Source: a virus. From it: a stretch of DNA of 49,892 nucleotides. This document shows positions 42,801 to 49,102 of this stretch, piece after piece (the stretch's first letter is position 1; each line of letters starts with the position of its first letter). The stretch covers positions 1 through 49,892 of the IMG/VR virus record IMGVR_UViG_3300017783_000038, one strand, 5' to 3'. The notes under the pieces are model-generated. The model was not told the origin of the DNA. It saw only the letters and a list, made by a program, of their open reading frames with translations, and did not search any database. Position numbers and translations under genes: made by a program.

Positions 42801-44610
42801 CACGTCCTGATGTAATTTCTACAGTTGGAGTTTTAACAAAAATGTCTTTTGTATCTACTTCAATACTATCAACAACCTGTCCAACCATTACTGCCGTAGC
42901 TTTAAATGGAAGACCATCAACAAGAACATAAGGTGGAGTGTTATATCCTCTTCCTCTAATGCTAACATCAATTAATTTTAGTTTACCATATCTGATGCTT
43001 TCTTCATCTCTGAAACCAAACAGTCTTACCCCATTTACTAATACACCAATATCACTCTTTGGTGTACTATATGTCTCAGTTGTAGTAATTGCTTCTTTTC
43101 TGATAATTCTAAGCAACTGCTGATCTTGAACGGGAACATCAACAGGATATCTGTCAAGGATGTTGTATGTTGGCCAACCAGAAGTTGTGATGTAGTAATT
43201 CTGCTCATCTTCAAAGATAGCAGATACATTTGTCGAAATATCAGATAAAGATGCAGAAACATCTAAATTAGTTGGAGATGATACTGGATTCCACTGATTC
43301 AGCATCCATCTGGTGTTATTAGATCCAGGTGCTAGAATTTTAGCATCATTTGCTCTAAATCCTGGTTCCGATACTTGAATTTTATCATCAGTAAAAGAAT
43401 ATGGTTGTGCATCTTTAACAGATAGATTGTAAGTAACACCAAGAGTTAATAGTTCTACTCCATTACCAGCAATAACTACTGGTTTGTAAACAGATGTTCC
43501 TTGAGGGTGAGAGATAGGATTATCTCTTTTACTAATATTAAATTGATTTACTACTTTTCTATCAAATTTAATAAATTCAGATCCTACTAGAACTTCACCA
43601 TAACTATCCCAATATACAGTAGAGTGTACATCAATCTTTTTACCTACACCATATGAGTCTGGTAGAGGTCTTTCTAATCTAGTTTTAGTAGATACTGCAA
43701 ATTCACCATTAACAGTCTCTGGTGCTAATACAATATTCCAAATTACTTCACCATCAGAAGTTCCATCTTCATAAACGGTGTCAACAGTAGAAGACGAGTA
43801 TGCATACTCATCTGTTGGTTGCTGAATAATCTTTTGTCCAATGAGAGATTTTGGATCTCCAGAAATAACTTTGCACTTTAGGGCATATACATTAACCCAG
43901 TCAGACTCTGAAGTCTTGTATGTAAAATCTCTTGGATTGTAAACTTCTGGTTTGTTGTCTACATCCTTAGCAACAATAGAATTAAAGATAAATTTGATAG
44001 AGCTAGTAGTTCCCTTTGCTCTATAAAACTTTTGAATATTCTTGATAAGGGTTCTTTTGTCTACCTCACCCCTTAGATACTTTTCGGGGAATCCACCTAG
44101 GTACTGATTCTCAAAGTTCTTAACAAATGCATATAAGAAAAGATTACTGACATTATGTACTTCTTTCCCTGAAACATGAGAAGCAGCAGTTGTGCTTTCA
44201 AAGTTAGAGGAATCGTATAGATCTCCTAGAGTTGTATTACCACTGACACCTCTGGCACACTTCTGCAGTTCTGTGTCTGTTCTAGTCTCATAGAAGATAA
44301 TTTCATCTTCAATTCTTACATAACCATTTTTTTCTGGAAATGAACTAGCATCTACTATAGTAATAGTAGTATCTGTATCATTAATAGAAACAGCAAGAGT
44401 ATCTTTCTGTTTTAATAAATTTTGTTCGTAAAAATTGATATCTGCATATTTCTGGAGGTTATTAATAACATCCAGAGTTCCACCTTGAACTTCCTGTGCT
44501 TCATAGTACTTCTGAACAAACTTTCCAAAAAGTTCATACTCAGTAGAAATGAATTCAGGAAGCTGTGACTCGATCAGAGTAGAAATTCTTTTGGTCTTAA
44601 CAGCAGCCAT
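33868..44610 (-). CDS. Giant gp7-like baseplate wedge protein with nested insertions (3580 aa)
   Basis: I assign this to gp7 from two separated blocks that match the T4 gp7 C-terminal domain. Residues about 10-245 include FVQKYYEAQ, NIQKFYRAKGTTSSIKFIFNS (near 200) and SLIGQKII. Residues about 1815-1840 include YSYVVKSKTSIEQWRDLI and THPAGF. In T4 these blocks are only about 90 residues apart. The insertion holds a YHYH domain at 753-867 (AYDGNPIYGPFGY), many GxGY beta modules and FPxxGYxxIxxEI modules. The second half holds DGxLQ modules near 1970, 2525 and 2630 and two helical modules with DLRFGGN or HLRFGGN near 2095 and 2323. Position between gp6 and gp8 supports gp7, which starts wedge assembly in T4. 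The T4 protein has 1032 aa and its N-terminal part is not recognisable here. Confidence 0.8.
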   Translation of the reverse strand: MAAVKTKRISTLIESQLPEFISTEYELFGKFVQKYYEAQEVQGGTLDVINNLQKYADINFYEQNLLKQKDTLAVSINDTDTTITIVDASSFPEKNGYVRIEDEIIFYETRTDTELQKCARGVSGNTTLGDLYDSSNFESTTAASHVSGKEVHNVSNLFLYAFVKNFENQYLGGFPEKYLRGEVDKRTLIKNIQKFYRAKGTTSSIKFIFNSIVAKDVDNKPEVYNPRDFTYKTSESDWVNVYALKCKVISGDPKSLIGQKIIQQPTDEYAYSSSTVDTVYEDGTSDGEVIWNIVLAPETVNGEFAVSTKTRLERPLPDSYGVGKKIDVHSTVYWDSYGEVLVGSEFIKFDRKVVNQFNISKRDNPISHPQGTSVYKPVVIAGNGVELLTLGVTYNLSVKDAQPYSFTDDKIQVSEPGFRANDAKILAPGSNNTRWMLNQWNPVSSPTNLDVSASLSDISTNVSAIFEDEQNYYITTSGWPTYNILDRYPVDVPVQDQQLLRIIRKEAITTTETYSTPKSDIGVLVNGVRLFGFRDEESIRYGKLKLIDVSIRGRGYNTPPYVLVDGLPFKATAVMVGQVVDSIEVDTKDIFVKTPTVEITSGRGAIARAVVTRGEVTSIVVENAGEFYSSPPLIRIRDKAGRGKFAEYISVVDNDGSIISIDKVSGGNLYTQKNVVVDILPVGEGATAVPYLKEWNKNRFEINKTKLDSQYGYVFANRYNVLEYGYGQLANPKAIRVQLSDNLDSADSEPSVKTHSPILGFAYDGNPIYGPFGYTDPLNGDSGISRMTSSFSLRGNRREGPAIKKYPLGTFIDDYQYSHKSGSLDRNNGRYCITPDFPLGTYAYFITVDSNQVPQFPYILGENYYSLPVDSNYNSLINQKDIPKKAKRFFTAGMPRNGEGLVANIGEVSAGSVTGLDIQRSTTNFSVNSKVFLNNLGTDGRDCEVLVESVKGKEVQYLQSKEDKVVKLTTIQNAYLFEDDFLRQPASGASGQIVGTVTDDNVIVLKNVIGTFNNTGTFSADIKTFTITIDQDSNYTKGAILSLTDGINPPIATGEILEGTSRQNVVKIKVLSGTWVVDDDYFLQSDNLFNTSGSRIVTIVSLSDNLEPFDVNQKVALIETTTPHGLGINDKITVDIIPEDNTKTETWYIRKRLYQEVIFNTPKNSSVVEFDGIGRITTLNGGADYTEGFYTNVPITGGSGTGATATILVSSAGQAFSIIIQNGGTGYKRGDYLGVDDDQLQRSGASLSSARLAVYVDHAGISFDSNTITLKSSNGFAVDDIISIGSEIAKIVAITDNRLTVERAQEDSKAVDHYNGAKVSLYKPRYHFTPDYAISNELGTGFIRKYDFTTQKATIVYNYSVEKETAANVTISTTFFDSGSPERLVTVSSVENLKYRFEFSEDNLTFTPNPTISVQEYYRYIFDTSHSSLLQTYFDLSPSKSYNLLTLEKFATSPLPGSSGAFTDVKFGFGWRSANAVASEDKLGTNYLNFYYFDNNDVVESDDAYLKIINDPLQGEKTINYVTSNRFVYDLPAEPLWDGSGNITYTTTGQFAVGEINTVKIINTGENYKKVPLILGVRPTENNIGTATVLFDTVTNTISGVDIDSLGSGYVNPIAIITDGDGNGASFRVVQREGKLFSVTVDKQGQGYTYAPTIEIIESDVEMYAKGEQIGLPRTVNIIKNGAAYHLDKTIASKVTSKYTVSLKNFSGKFKKGELITQSINNSEVLRARVSEYREGSNLVKLENIEGIIRENVVLKGYISKATGVVTNVFVSTFENQISSFFDNLGYYTSDKGRLGVANQKLTDSFFYQDYSYVVKSKTSIEQWRDLIKSTTHPAGFKLFGQVDVETSAKSEMPSSTGAGASSFTILQLWDPEKNKITVENTRRVVTQTVQKVENTRIRKGSGSAATSEFNFNETRAFNFVLAAPFDGYFNEDGKLKGTTSFQVLDEFGNAFFPINAESLIVTLDGILQEPKVAYTVNRDRIIFAQPPLGDNVKLTGQNKGASTPYNGVTFLGKAFFFKRSEYNTRYLKKIRNIFQRSGTWIDSANQIEKNRQFIIEETVGYGKQTHNSLDWSTKLDDYSLDIGHILDAYSHDLRFGGNAKTTDYADIFETSSDYITKNKVQSLDIFNYATRLAKLAVLNWDTTDKDVTYIQGSFTVTVSNSNRLAVGMFISSGRAFSPGTKIVSIEDVNHITVSKPALINSGVGPGGAAFGQTNLSGTTSGSTIISTNTGVVQPGNEFSVQPGDELIVPLSFSGTDEATFFMSGINNGTFYDASNLIASNKEFLQEEVSGFVYSNYTLTAGGRAKCYRDLGFLIDNIVYHLRFGGNERVVNFAQLYYSNKGYPYGEELNTINRSPEETAASIAAWDKLAELMVLAMRNTLGAGSHTTIEPFIDSTVTADSQLPTCIEVESSINTYVDIVKEILDKGTGIVEIVKINQNKPGYWTTRTTYSNYNILPDPLIPDSECADVMSAVDSLYSDLRDILYNVTILQQLPDYIDGETKEFDLYWEDGTEVISENYENFLITINAVLQETKFNASYPGDDSYYIDRTVVPNKLVFDVAPIWDQYEGAKTLGEPTAVEKVSAIGIGNYKRLTIDRNLINNVKTGPFLILDLEDLTVANIEEPDYLLVFIDGVLQQKDVSYTVSGPNIRFTVPITTQMKIDMRYLYGRDIGQILNLYDYNKDIYYAKGSLSIKLTSNANIVEDRSWMGYYKGLPIQLVQERSDGTYNVIGEVLDYTVESGYLKANIFGYKSKLLDRNLTLLIKQNYSISLNCSIDLSSSSITYDTDESGRMLLSGNDQIWRGTIIRKSYRDPFVSLSNNSTIRVEGEDAFRKIKQLPSILTSREQRPQEQVSNSYFASVEVQSYNGTTRGEGLSIVPIMEKDGSGKLTGKIERLDWNQRSYDPITQPTAYQYYTPPVIVFVSQNGDGGGARANVLVSKGQVISVDLTDPGSGYTEEPSVIVSRKYDVIKDNDIGVDEIFVGFRPNPITFTLASSSIVNVFGNQVSGIDTFSSIQFNSPVDTDRVITAQIQLVEDCGGDLAAGVVAPILKIDDQFNRQTLPIETVHAGTEINAYIETPAEVLNIYSESRSLRLGAERQITQNIQKVITNDVLSNINYYEVAAFLNVDLDLTDTVVYIPDTSKFKNNGYLMIGNEVVRYFRKINDRFLTVSRGEDNTTAQFWAAGTYLRQIPDLVASTYAGVTLVESDSQVVTIQLVPTEQAVTERNTNRQIVTPDVAPVQTTRVIELELQPQIVVESISNVQSQVVYRLETALQNVQSFETAHNETNVRNELQKQIDEFYTFNVTQTVISVSVDPIVESTSYITFVTDSVSVRPSETVTTIDSITYNETTVSSTVQSIRTELFIRKNSLELLLIPPGSGAVDGYEESIFITDPVPTRLNGFVDLTDDYGVVQRNSNVVFITNLLSGASSGYIGDYAKTNAGHTISHFDGFFDDGSANVSGMTIEEVTLYFSSLSIKDFSSRGNSSFTISGEKFNLAPPSIQNGVTFTTSDLINGVIDVNSTAYFESEGYLAIKSNIGSSAGTLAIIQYSGITATSFTGCIIIRGTVSLSTGDEIIPYSIS

Positions 44611-44615
44611 TTACT

Positions 44616-46412
44616 TTACTCTTTGTATGCAGTGAACGAGGAATTAGCAACGTCAACATCAAGATAAACCTCACGGAGTGCCTTGATATCATTAGAAAGC
44701 GGTTTTATTCTAACTGAAATGCGATTATCAAAGAAACTACCTTTAATGATAGTCAGATTGTACATTTTAAGTTCGCCCTTTTCATAATAAATATCGCCAA
44801 TATCGCTGTCAAGAACAACCTTTTCGCCAGTTACGCTATCTAGTCTATATAGGACAATTTTGCCACCCCTATCTTCGATATAGACATCGAAATTAGGATA
44901 TTCTGTAACTCTAAAACCAGTAGACGACAGGACTGGATCATCACAATCCCTGTCAAATGGGTTTTGGAAACAGATCTCATAATATGACGTGGAGTTAAGA
45001 AGAGGATAAAAATCTTTTCTCATGAATACTTCAGTAAGGTTTGAATTGATTGCACGATCTGTATCGTCAATTACTCCTACTACTTTACTATATCTAAACT
45101 TACCGTTAAACTTCTCAGTATCAGATGTGTCCAGATATGACTGAACAGAACCAATTACTTTATCTCTAATCTGTGCTGGAGTCTTATCAGTCGCTTTTCC
45201 ATCAAAATAAATCTTACTACTAATCTCAACATACAAGATTGATGCATCAACAATAACAGGTTCTACTGAAGCAACTACGTATTGCTTAAGATCTGCAATA
45301 ATTCTCTGTTTGGTTAAATTAGTGAGGTATGATGCATCATTTGGTTTCAATACAATAAAAACTTTTCCATATTGTGGGGGTTCTTGATCCTCACCACCAA
45401 AAATGATAATGTCACTAGTAGATGGATATAAAGTACGGACAATCGATTTATAATCTTGTGATGTTACAGCACGATTCTGAGCACTATATGATTTTGGTGC
45501 ATTAAATTTAATCTTATTTGTAGTCTCAATCTCTTCACCACCAGATGAAGGAATAATATTAGTAATGTCTACTGTTACTGTAGTTGGAGTAACACCAAAA
45601 ATATTTTCTAGAACTCCAGAGAAGATGAATGATCTTACACCATTTGATGCAGGACCATTTGTTGTAATATATGAAATTTCAACTCTAGATCCATTCTCGA
45701 TTACTTTACCAAGAACACCATCACCTAAGATAACTTCGTATCTCTCATCTTCAATCTCATCTAAGAAGAAAACCTTTGAGTTACCATCAACTTCTAAAAT
45801 GTTATCTGCAACTAGGTAAGGTTCGCTAAATGAACCACCATTAGGAAATACTCTTACTCTAATAGTATTAGTATCGATATTTTGGTTGTCTAATACGTAT
45901 CTCTTATCCTTTAAAGATGTATTGATTGTAAAGGTGTTGACAACTTGAGTTCCTTCATAAACTGGAACATCAGTAAATGTTGCAACATCATTTGATACTT
46001 GACCCTTTGCATCGTCAAGTACAATATACTGATATAATGTATTGTCGTAATTGGCAACAAATCCAGTTCCCTTCTTCAATAGAAGTTCTGTATCGTTCGT
46101 GGGATTCTGGTATGTTGTAGTAAATGAAATATAAGCGACAGGTGCAGTAGCACTCTTGGGTCTGTACCCTAATTGCTTCGCAATCGCTACTACGTTGTCT
46201 CTCAGGGTGGCAGAATCTATGAATAGTTCATTCACCACCATGTTGGTGTTAAACGCCGTATAATAGGTATTATAAGCGAGTGTATCTAAAAGGGTCGCCA
46301 TGGCGGAACCCTCAAAATCATAATCAGTAAAATCTGATGTTGCTCTAAGGTAATCTTTTAGAGCAACTTTAATATCTTCAAAGTCTAAATTAGCAACCTG
46401 AGTATAAGGCAT
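44616..46412 (-). CDS. 6: Baseplate wedge protein gp6 (baseplate J-like)
   Basis: Homologue of T4 gp6, whose dimers form the inner ring that joins the baseplate wedges. The length is 598 aa (T4: 660). The N-terminus (DFEDIKVALKDYLRATS, then LLDTLAYNTYYTAFNTNMVVNELFID, then AKQLGYRPKSATAPVAYI) is the standard gp6/J-like start. A mid segment holds APKSYSAQNRAVTSQDYKSI (about residues 310-330), diagnostic of the J family, followed by PPQYGKVFIVLKP. It overlaps the gp25 stop by one base (TAATG) and is followed after five bases by the gp7-like gene, so gp25-gp6-gp7 form one coupled operon. Confidence 0.95.
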   Translation of the reverse strand: MPYTQVANLDFEDIKVALKDYLRATSDFTDYDFEGSAMATLLDTLAYNTYYTAFNTNMVVNELFIDSATLRDNVVAIAKQLGYRPKSATAPVAYISFTTTYQNPTNDTELLLKKGTGFVANYDNTLYQYIVLDDAKGQVSNDVATFTDVPVYEGTQVVNTFTINTSLKDKRYVLDNQNIDTNTIRVRVFPNGGSFSEPYLVADNILEVDGNSKVFFLDEIEDERYEVILGDGVLGKVIENGSRVEISYITTNGPASNGVRSFIFSGVLENIFGVTPTTVTVDITNIIPSSGGEEIETTNKIKFNAPKSYSAQNRAVTSQDYKSIVRTLYPSTSDIIIFGGEDQEPPQYGKVFIVLKPNDASYLTNLTKQRIIADLKQYVVASVEPVIVDASILYVEISSKIYFDGKATDKTPAQIRDKVIGSVQSYLDTSDTEKFNGKFRYSKVVGVIDDTDRAINSNLTEVFMRKDFYPLLNSTSYYEICFQNPFDRDCDDPVLSSTGFRVTEYPNFDVYIEDRGGKIVLYRLDSVTGEKVVLDSDIGDIYYEKGELKMYNLTIIKGSFFDNRISVRIKPLSNDIKALREVYLDVDVANSSFTAYKE

Positions 46413-46804
46413 TATCGTGTACGCTCTAAGAAGAATTCTACTGCTACTGGTGTATCATCTCTACCAACAATAGTGTAGAATAATTCAACCGAATACCCAT
46501 TATATTCCTCATCAACATTAGTGATGATATCGGTAATAGTAATTCTTGGTTCGTACCTTCGTAGTACGTCAAGAACTTGGGATCGAATTACACCAGCGGT
46601 AGCAAAATCAAGCGGTTCAAATAATGACTTATACAAATCACATCCCAATTGAGGTTGGAATGGTCTCTCACCTTTAATTGTATACAGTAAAGATGAGATT
46701 GACTGTACAATAGCTGCCTTATCCTTCACCGTTACCAAATCATCAGTAACGGGGTGTTTCTTAAATGTGACACTTAAGTCTTTAAATGTCTGAAAGGAAG
46801 GCAT
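46412..46804 (-). CDS. 25: Baseplate wedge protein gp25
   Basis: Homologue of T4 gp25, a GPW/gp25-family wedge protein that links gp53 and gp6 and primes sheath assembly. The length is 130 aa (T4: 132). Diagnostic residues are KAAIVQSISSLLYTIKGERPFQP-type sequence at about 28-50 (the E-R-P-F-x-P/P-x-x-G core), LGCDLYKSLFEP, and RRYEPRITITDI in the second half. It opens the wedge operon behind a NATAAATA late promoter. Confidence 0.95.
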   Translation of the reverse strand: MPSFQTFKDLSVTFKKHPVTDDLVTVKDKAAIVQSISSLLYTIKGERPFQPQLGCDLYKSLFEPLDFATAGVIRSQVLDVLRRYEPRITITDIITNVDEEYNGYSVELFYTIVGRDDTPVAVEFFLERTR

Positions 46805-46828
46805 TTAGACACAGCAATAGGCTGTTAC

Positions 46829-46835
46829 TATTTAT
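46829..46835 (-). promoter_or_regulatory. Late promoter motif GATAAATA before the gp25 wedge operon
   Basis: The minus strand reads GATAAATA, overlapping the TGA stop of the 67-aa gene, 24 bases upstream of the gp25 ATG. It matches the NATAAATA consensus and should drive gp25, gp6 and the gp7-like gene. A weak ACAGC/GCTGT stem lies in the leader. Confidence 0.65.
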
Positions 46836-47038
46836 CACTTACCGCAGAATCCGTCCGCCCATTCCTGTTTGTTGTCAAAGAATTCTCCTTCTTTAACATC
46901 TTTCATCTTTCGTGCTCTTTTAAGATGCACTTCACTATCAGTTTCTGTGATGAGTGTCATCCCAGATTGCCTAAAGTCTTCACTCTTGTCCACTCGTTTG
47001 TCCATGGATGGTTTCCTGCTGTTGTTTTCGTTCGTCAT
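46835..47038 (-). CDS. Hypothetical protein (67 aa)
   Basis: A small charged protein ending in EFFDNKQEWADGFCGK, a C-terminus I have seen in small cyanophage proteins. The ATG at 47038 is the first plausible start; another at 47005 (MDKRVDKSEDF) would shorten it by 11 residues. It overlaps the end of the 229-aa gene by 59 bases (or 26) in another frame. It has no visible domain and no known function. It sits directly before the gp25 promoter. Confidence 0.62.
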   Translation of the reverse strand: MTNENNSRKPSMDKRVDKSEDFRQSGMTLITETDSEVHLKRARKMKDVKEGEFFDNKQEWADGFCGK

Positions 47039-47669
47039 TAGTTTGCCAAAAATAATCATCGGTGTCTCCAAGGCGTCCCCAGTCCGTTCCTCCTTCAACT
47101 TCATACTCTATGGTAGATACTTTAAAGTCGGGGAACAAAGGTGCCTCAGGGGTCAGAGAGAGGTCATACAGACGCATCCTGTTATTGGGATACAAAGCAT
47201 ACTGACCATTCTCTAATGCAATACAATTGTGCGATTTGTGCTCATTAGGAGTTTCGCTCACATTATTATCTATCACATCAGGATTTGCATGATAGTTATC
47301 TAATGTAAACAAATATTTACCCTTCTGTAATCCATGATTACGAGTAAAGATCTCCACTTCCATTTGTGCAACAAAACCTTTGTTGATTGCCATTACTCCA
47401 TAGTCCATGCAATTCCAAAATTGTAAATTGCTGAGATCCATGTCTATGACTGGGGTTTGGGGAGATCGTACAAATGCACTTATGGGTAATTTATCATACA
47501 TCGCACCATATTCTGGTAAGTATGTTTCAAAATAAAAAGCACGCCCAGGTATACTTTTAGCAGCAACCCAGACGCCCTCAACAAACTCCCCATGTCCATC
47601 TTGATGATCGCGTAAGTATTCTCTACGAACCCAAACTTTTTCTGCAGGGAGATTGCAGATTAAATTCAT
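46980..47669 (-). CDS. Conserved cyanophage hypothetical protein (229 aa)
   Basis: No named family is recognised. The protein is rich in aromatic residues, with VWVRREYLRDHQDGHGEFVEGVWVAAK-type sequence at the N-terminus, GRAFYFETYLPEYGAMYDKLPISAFV (about residues 42-67), LQFWNCMDYGVMAI, and a late segment KVSTIEYEVEGGTDWGRLGD. I believe proteins with this combination recur near the baseplate genes of cyanomyoviruses, with no assigned function. There is no signal peptide or membrane segment. The start overlaps the stop of the 48-aa basic gene (ATGA), so the two are coupled. Confidence 0.82.
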   Translation of the reverse strand: MNLICNLPAEKVWVRREYLRDHQDGHGEFVEGVWVAAKSIPGRAFYFETYLPEYGAMYDKLPISAFVRSPQTPVIDMDLSNLQFWNCMDYGVMAINKGFVAQMEVEIFTRNHGLQKGKYLFTLDNYHANPDVIDNNVSETPNEHKSHNCIALENGQYALYPNNRMRLYDLSLTPEAPLFPDFKVSTIEYEVEGGTDWGRLGDTDDYFWQTNDERKQQQETIHGQTSGQE

Positions 47670-47812
47670 CTACCTTGACCACGGTAACGCTTCTTTGCAA
47701 CATTACGTGATGTAGCTGTGTACTTGGTGTGCTTACCACGTCCTTGACGAGTGCGCTTTGGTTTTGACTCAATTGTGTCGCCACCACTTAGTCCAACTTT
47801 TGCTTTTGCCAT
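47666..47812 (-). CDS. Small very basic protein (48 aa), conserved in cyanophages
   Basis: An open frame of 48 codons begins MAKAKVGLSGGDTIESKPKR and ends KKRYRGQGR. It carries about 15 Lys or Arg residues and only two acidic residues, so nucleic-acid binding is possible. I recognise the GLSGGDxIESKPK start and the KRYRGQGR end from small proteins of marine T4-like phages without a known role. It has a GGGAG sequence upstream and a sigma70-like promoter 24 bases before the ATG, suggesting that it is expressed earlier than the surrounding late genes. It overlaps the 229-aa gene in an ATGA junction. Confidence 0.82.
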   Translation of the reverse strand: MAKAKVGLSGGDTIESKPKRTRQGRGKHTKYTATSRNVAKKRYRGQGR

Positions 47813-47835
47813 AATCTGAATCAATTGACTCCCAT

Positions 47836-47844
47836 ATTATACCA
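47836..47844 (-). promoter_or_regulatory. Host sigma70-like extended -10 promoter (TGGTATAAT)
   Basis: The minus strand reads TGGTATAAT, a perfect -10 box with the extended TGn element. A weak -35 (TTGCAG) lies 16 bases upstream, inside the end of the PAAR gene. It precedes the 48-aa basic gene. It differs from the TATAAATA late motifs elsewhere and would suit early transcription by host RNA polymerase. Confidence 0.55.
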
Positions 47845-47849
47845 CAAAA

Positions 47850-48149
47850 TCATCCTGCTGCAAATACCGTCCAACATGCTGCTGCCATTAATGCCCCTCC
47901 AGGCGCTAATGCATCACCTAAACGTGAAACAGGTTGTCCCTCTACTATAACCTTCGCAGAACCGCCTACAAGCACGTCTGGGTGGACATCCTGACCACAG
48001 GTGTGTGGGGTAAAGGTATTACCAACTTGATGTACAGGTAATCCATTAGCAAATACAGTCTTTGCACTAGTAACACCTGTTGATGGTGAATAACAACCAT
48101 GTCCAGTTGTAATGTCACCAAGTCTACTTACGGGTCTTAATGTTGCCAT
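47850..48149 (-). CDS. PAAR-domain spike-tip protein (gp5.4-like)
   Basis: A 99-aa protein filling a single PAAR domain. It has RPVSRLGD at the N-terminus, GHGCYSP (His17), NGLPVHQVG, a His/Cys cluster in TPHTCGQDVHPDVLVGG, and a second VSRLGD near residue 75. PAAR proteins form a sharp cone, often zinc-bound, at the tip of the T4 gp5 spike; T4 gp5.4 has 97 aa. The gene therefore supplies the membrane-piercing point of the tail. It follows the 317-aa gene with a one-base TAATG overlap. gp5 itself is not in this window. Confidence 0.92.
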   Translation of the reverse strand: MATLRPVSRLGDITTGHGCYSPSTGVTSAKTVFANGLPVHQVGNTFTPHTCGQDVHPDVLVGGSAKVIVEGQPVSRLGDALAPGGALMAAACWTVFAAG

Positions 48150-49102
48150 TATGGTAGTGAAATAAAGTTTCCATCTGGGGTATCTAAGAACCCCTTTTGC
48201 CTATCTATGTAGTATGATAAACGGTTTGCTGCTGGTGTCCAGTTGTTTTCAACCAACATCTTTCCTTGAAACGATGTAACAAATGGAGGACATGTATGTG
48301 TTACTACTAATGTGTAGTTATACTGCATAATTTCAATAAAAGATGGTCGCCATTTAACCCAACTACTAATCTCTGGTTGAAATGATGCCAAATAATCACT
48401 TCCTTCTGTTAAAACATCACTTTCAGTATCAGTTGCTAATTGTTCTAGTGTAATCGGAATCGCTGGTGGAGGAAACATCTCTAATGTAATCGACTCAGCA
48501 TCCTCTGGGATCTTACCTAACTCTAAAAACTTTCTACCTGATATTAGATTGATAGCAGTTAACCGATTCACATCAGGTACTATACCCTCGGCTATTTCAT
48601 CGTAAAAAGATCCCTGAAACTCTGGACTCCCTGAATAGTATGATGCGTAGATATACTCGGCGTCGTAAAAATACTTCTCACCATAATATCCCCTTAAGGG
48701 TCCTACTAATGCTAACGTCGGTACAGGACCACTCGCAACATTTCCATAACTCATCCTAGGTTCTATCCACCCCCTTTGCATACTATACTCGGGAATGTTC
48801 GGTACGGGTTTGTCAGCAATATCGACAAGACTTACAATACTATTCCCTAGTCCTGTACCACCACTCGGTCCCTGCCCAGGTACTAACGATATACTTGTGA
48901 TTAGTTCGGGTAGTACAGGATCAGGACACCCTCCCACCGCCTGCACAGTTATCGTAAGACTGGGAGATATTAACTCATACAACAACGGATTTGCTGATGT
49001 CCTAATATTATCCTGAAATAATACCGTGCTAGGAGCTGGATTCAAGACAAAACTTGAACCACTTACTATTACATTCGGTGATGGGACAATCTGTACGGGC
49101 AT
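48149..49102 (-). CDS. Conserved hypothetical virion-associated protein (317 aa)
   Basis: I do not recognise a family. The protein is beta-rich and proline-rich: an N-terminal VIVSGSSFVLNPAPSTVLFQD, a glycine-proline linker near residue 75 (LVPGQGPSGGTGLG), a tyrosine-rich block (YFYDAEYIYASYYSG, about residues 145-160) and a C-terminal NYTLVVTHTCPPF plus WTPAANRLSYYIDRQKG. Tight coupling to the PAAR gene (TAATG) and to the coiled-coil gene upstream (TAATG) suggests a role in the tail hub or spike. It has no signal peptide or membrane segment. Confidence 0.8.
   Translation of the reverse strand: MPVQIVPSPNVIVSGSSFVLNPAPSTVLFQDNIRTSANPLLYELISPSLTITVQAVGGCPDPVLPELITSISLVPGQGPSGGTGLGNSIVSLVDIADKPVPNIPEYSMQRGWIEPRMSYGNVASGPVPTLALVGPLRGYYGEKYFYDAEYIYASYYSGSPEFQGSFYDEIAEGIVPDVNRLTAINLISGRKFLELGKIPEDAESITLEMFPPPAIPITLEQLATDTESDVLTEGSDYLASFQPEISSWVKWRPSFIEIMQYNYTLVVTHTCPPFVTSFQGKMLVENNWTPAANRLSYYIDRQKGFLDTPDGNFISLP

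Noticed and set aside
46811-46825. Terminator between the 67-aa gene and gp25
   Set aside because: The stem is only five base pairs (ACAGC/GCTGT) with no T run, and it sits between a good late promoter and the gp25 start.
46869-47216. Plus-strand open frame of 115 codons near gp25
   Set aside because: It lies opposite two overlapping minus-strand genes, has no supporting signal, and its product shows no recognisable feature.
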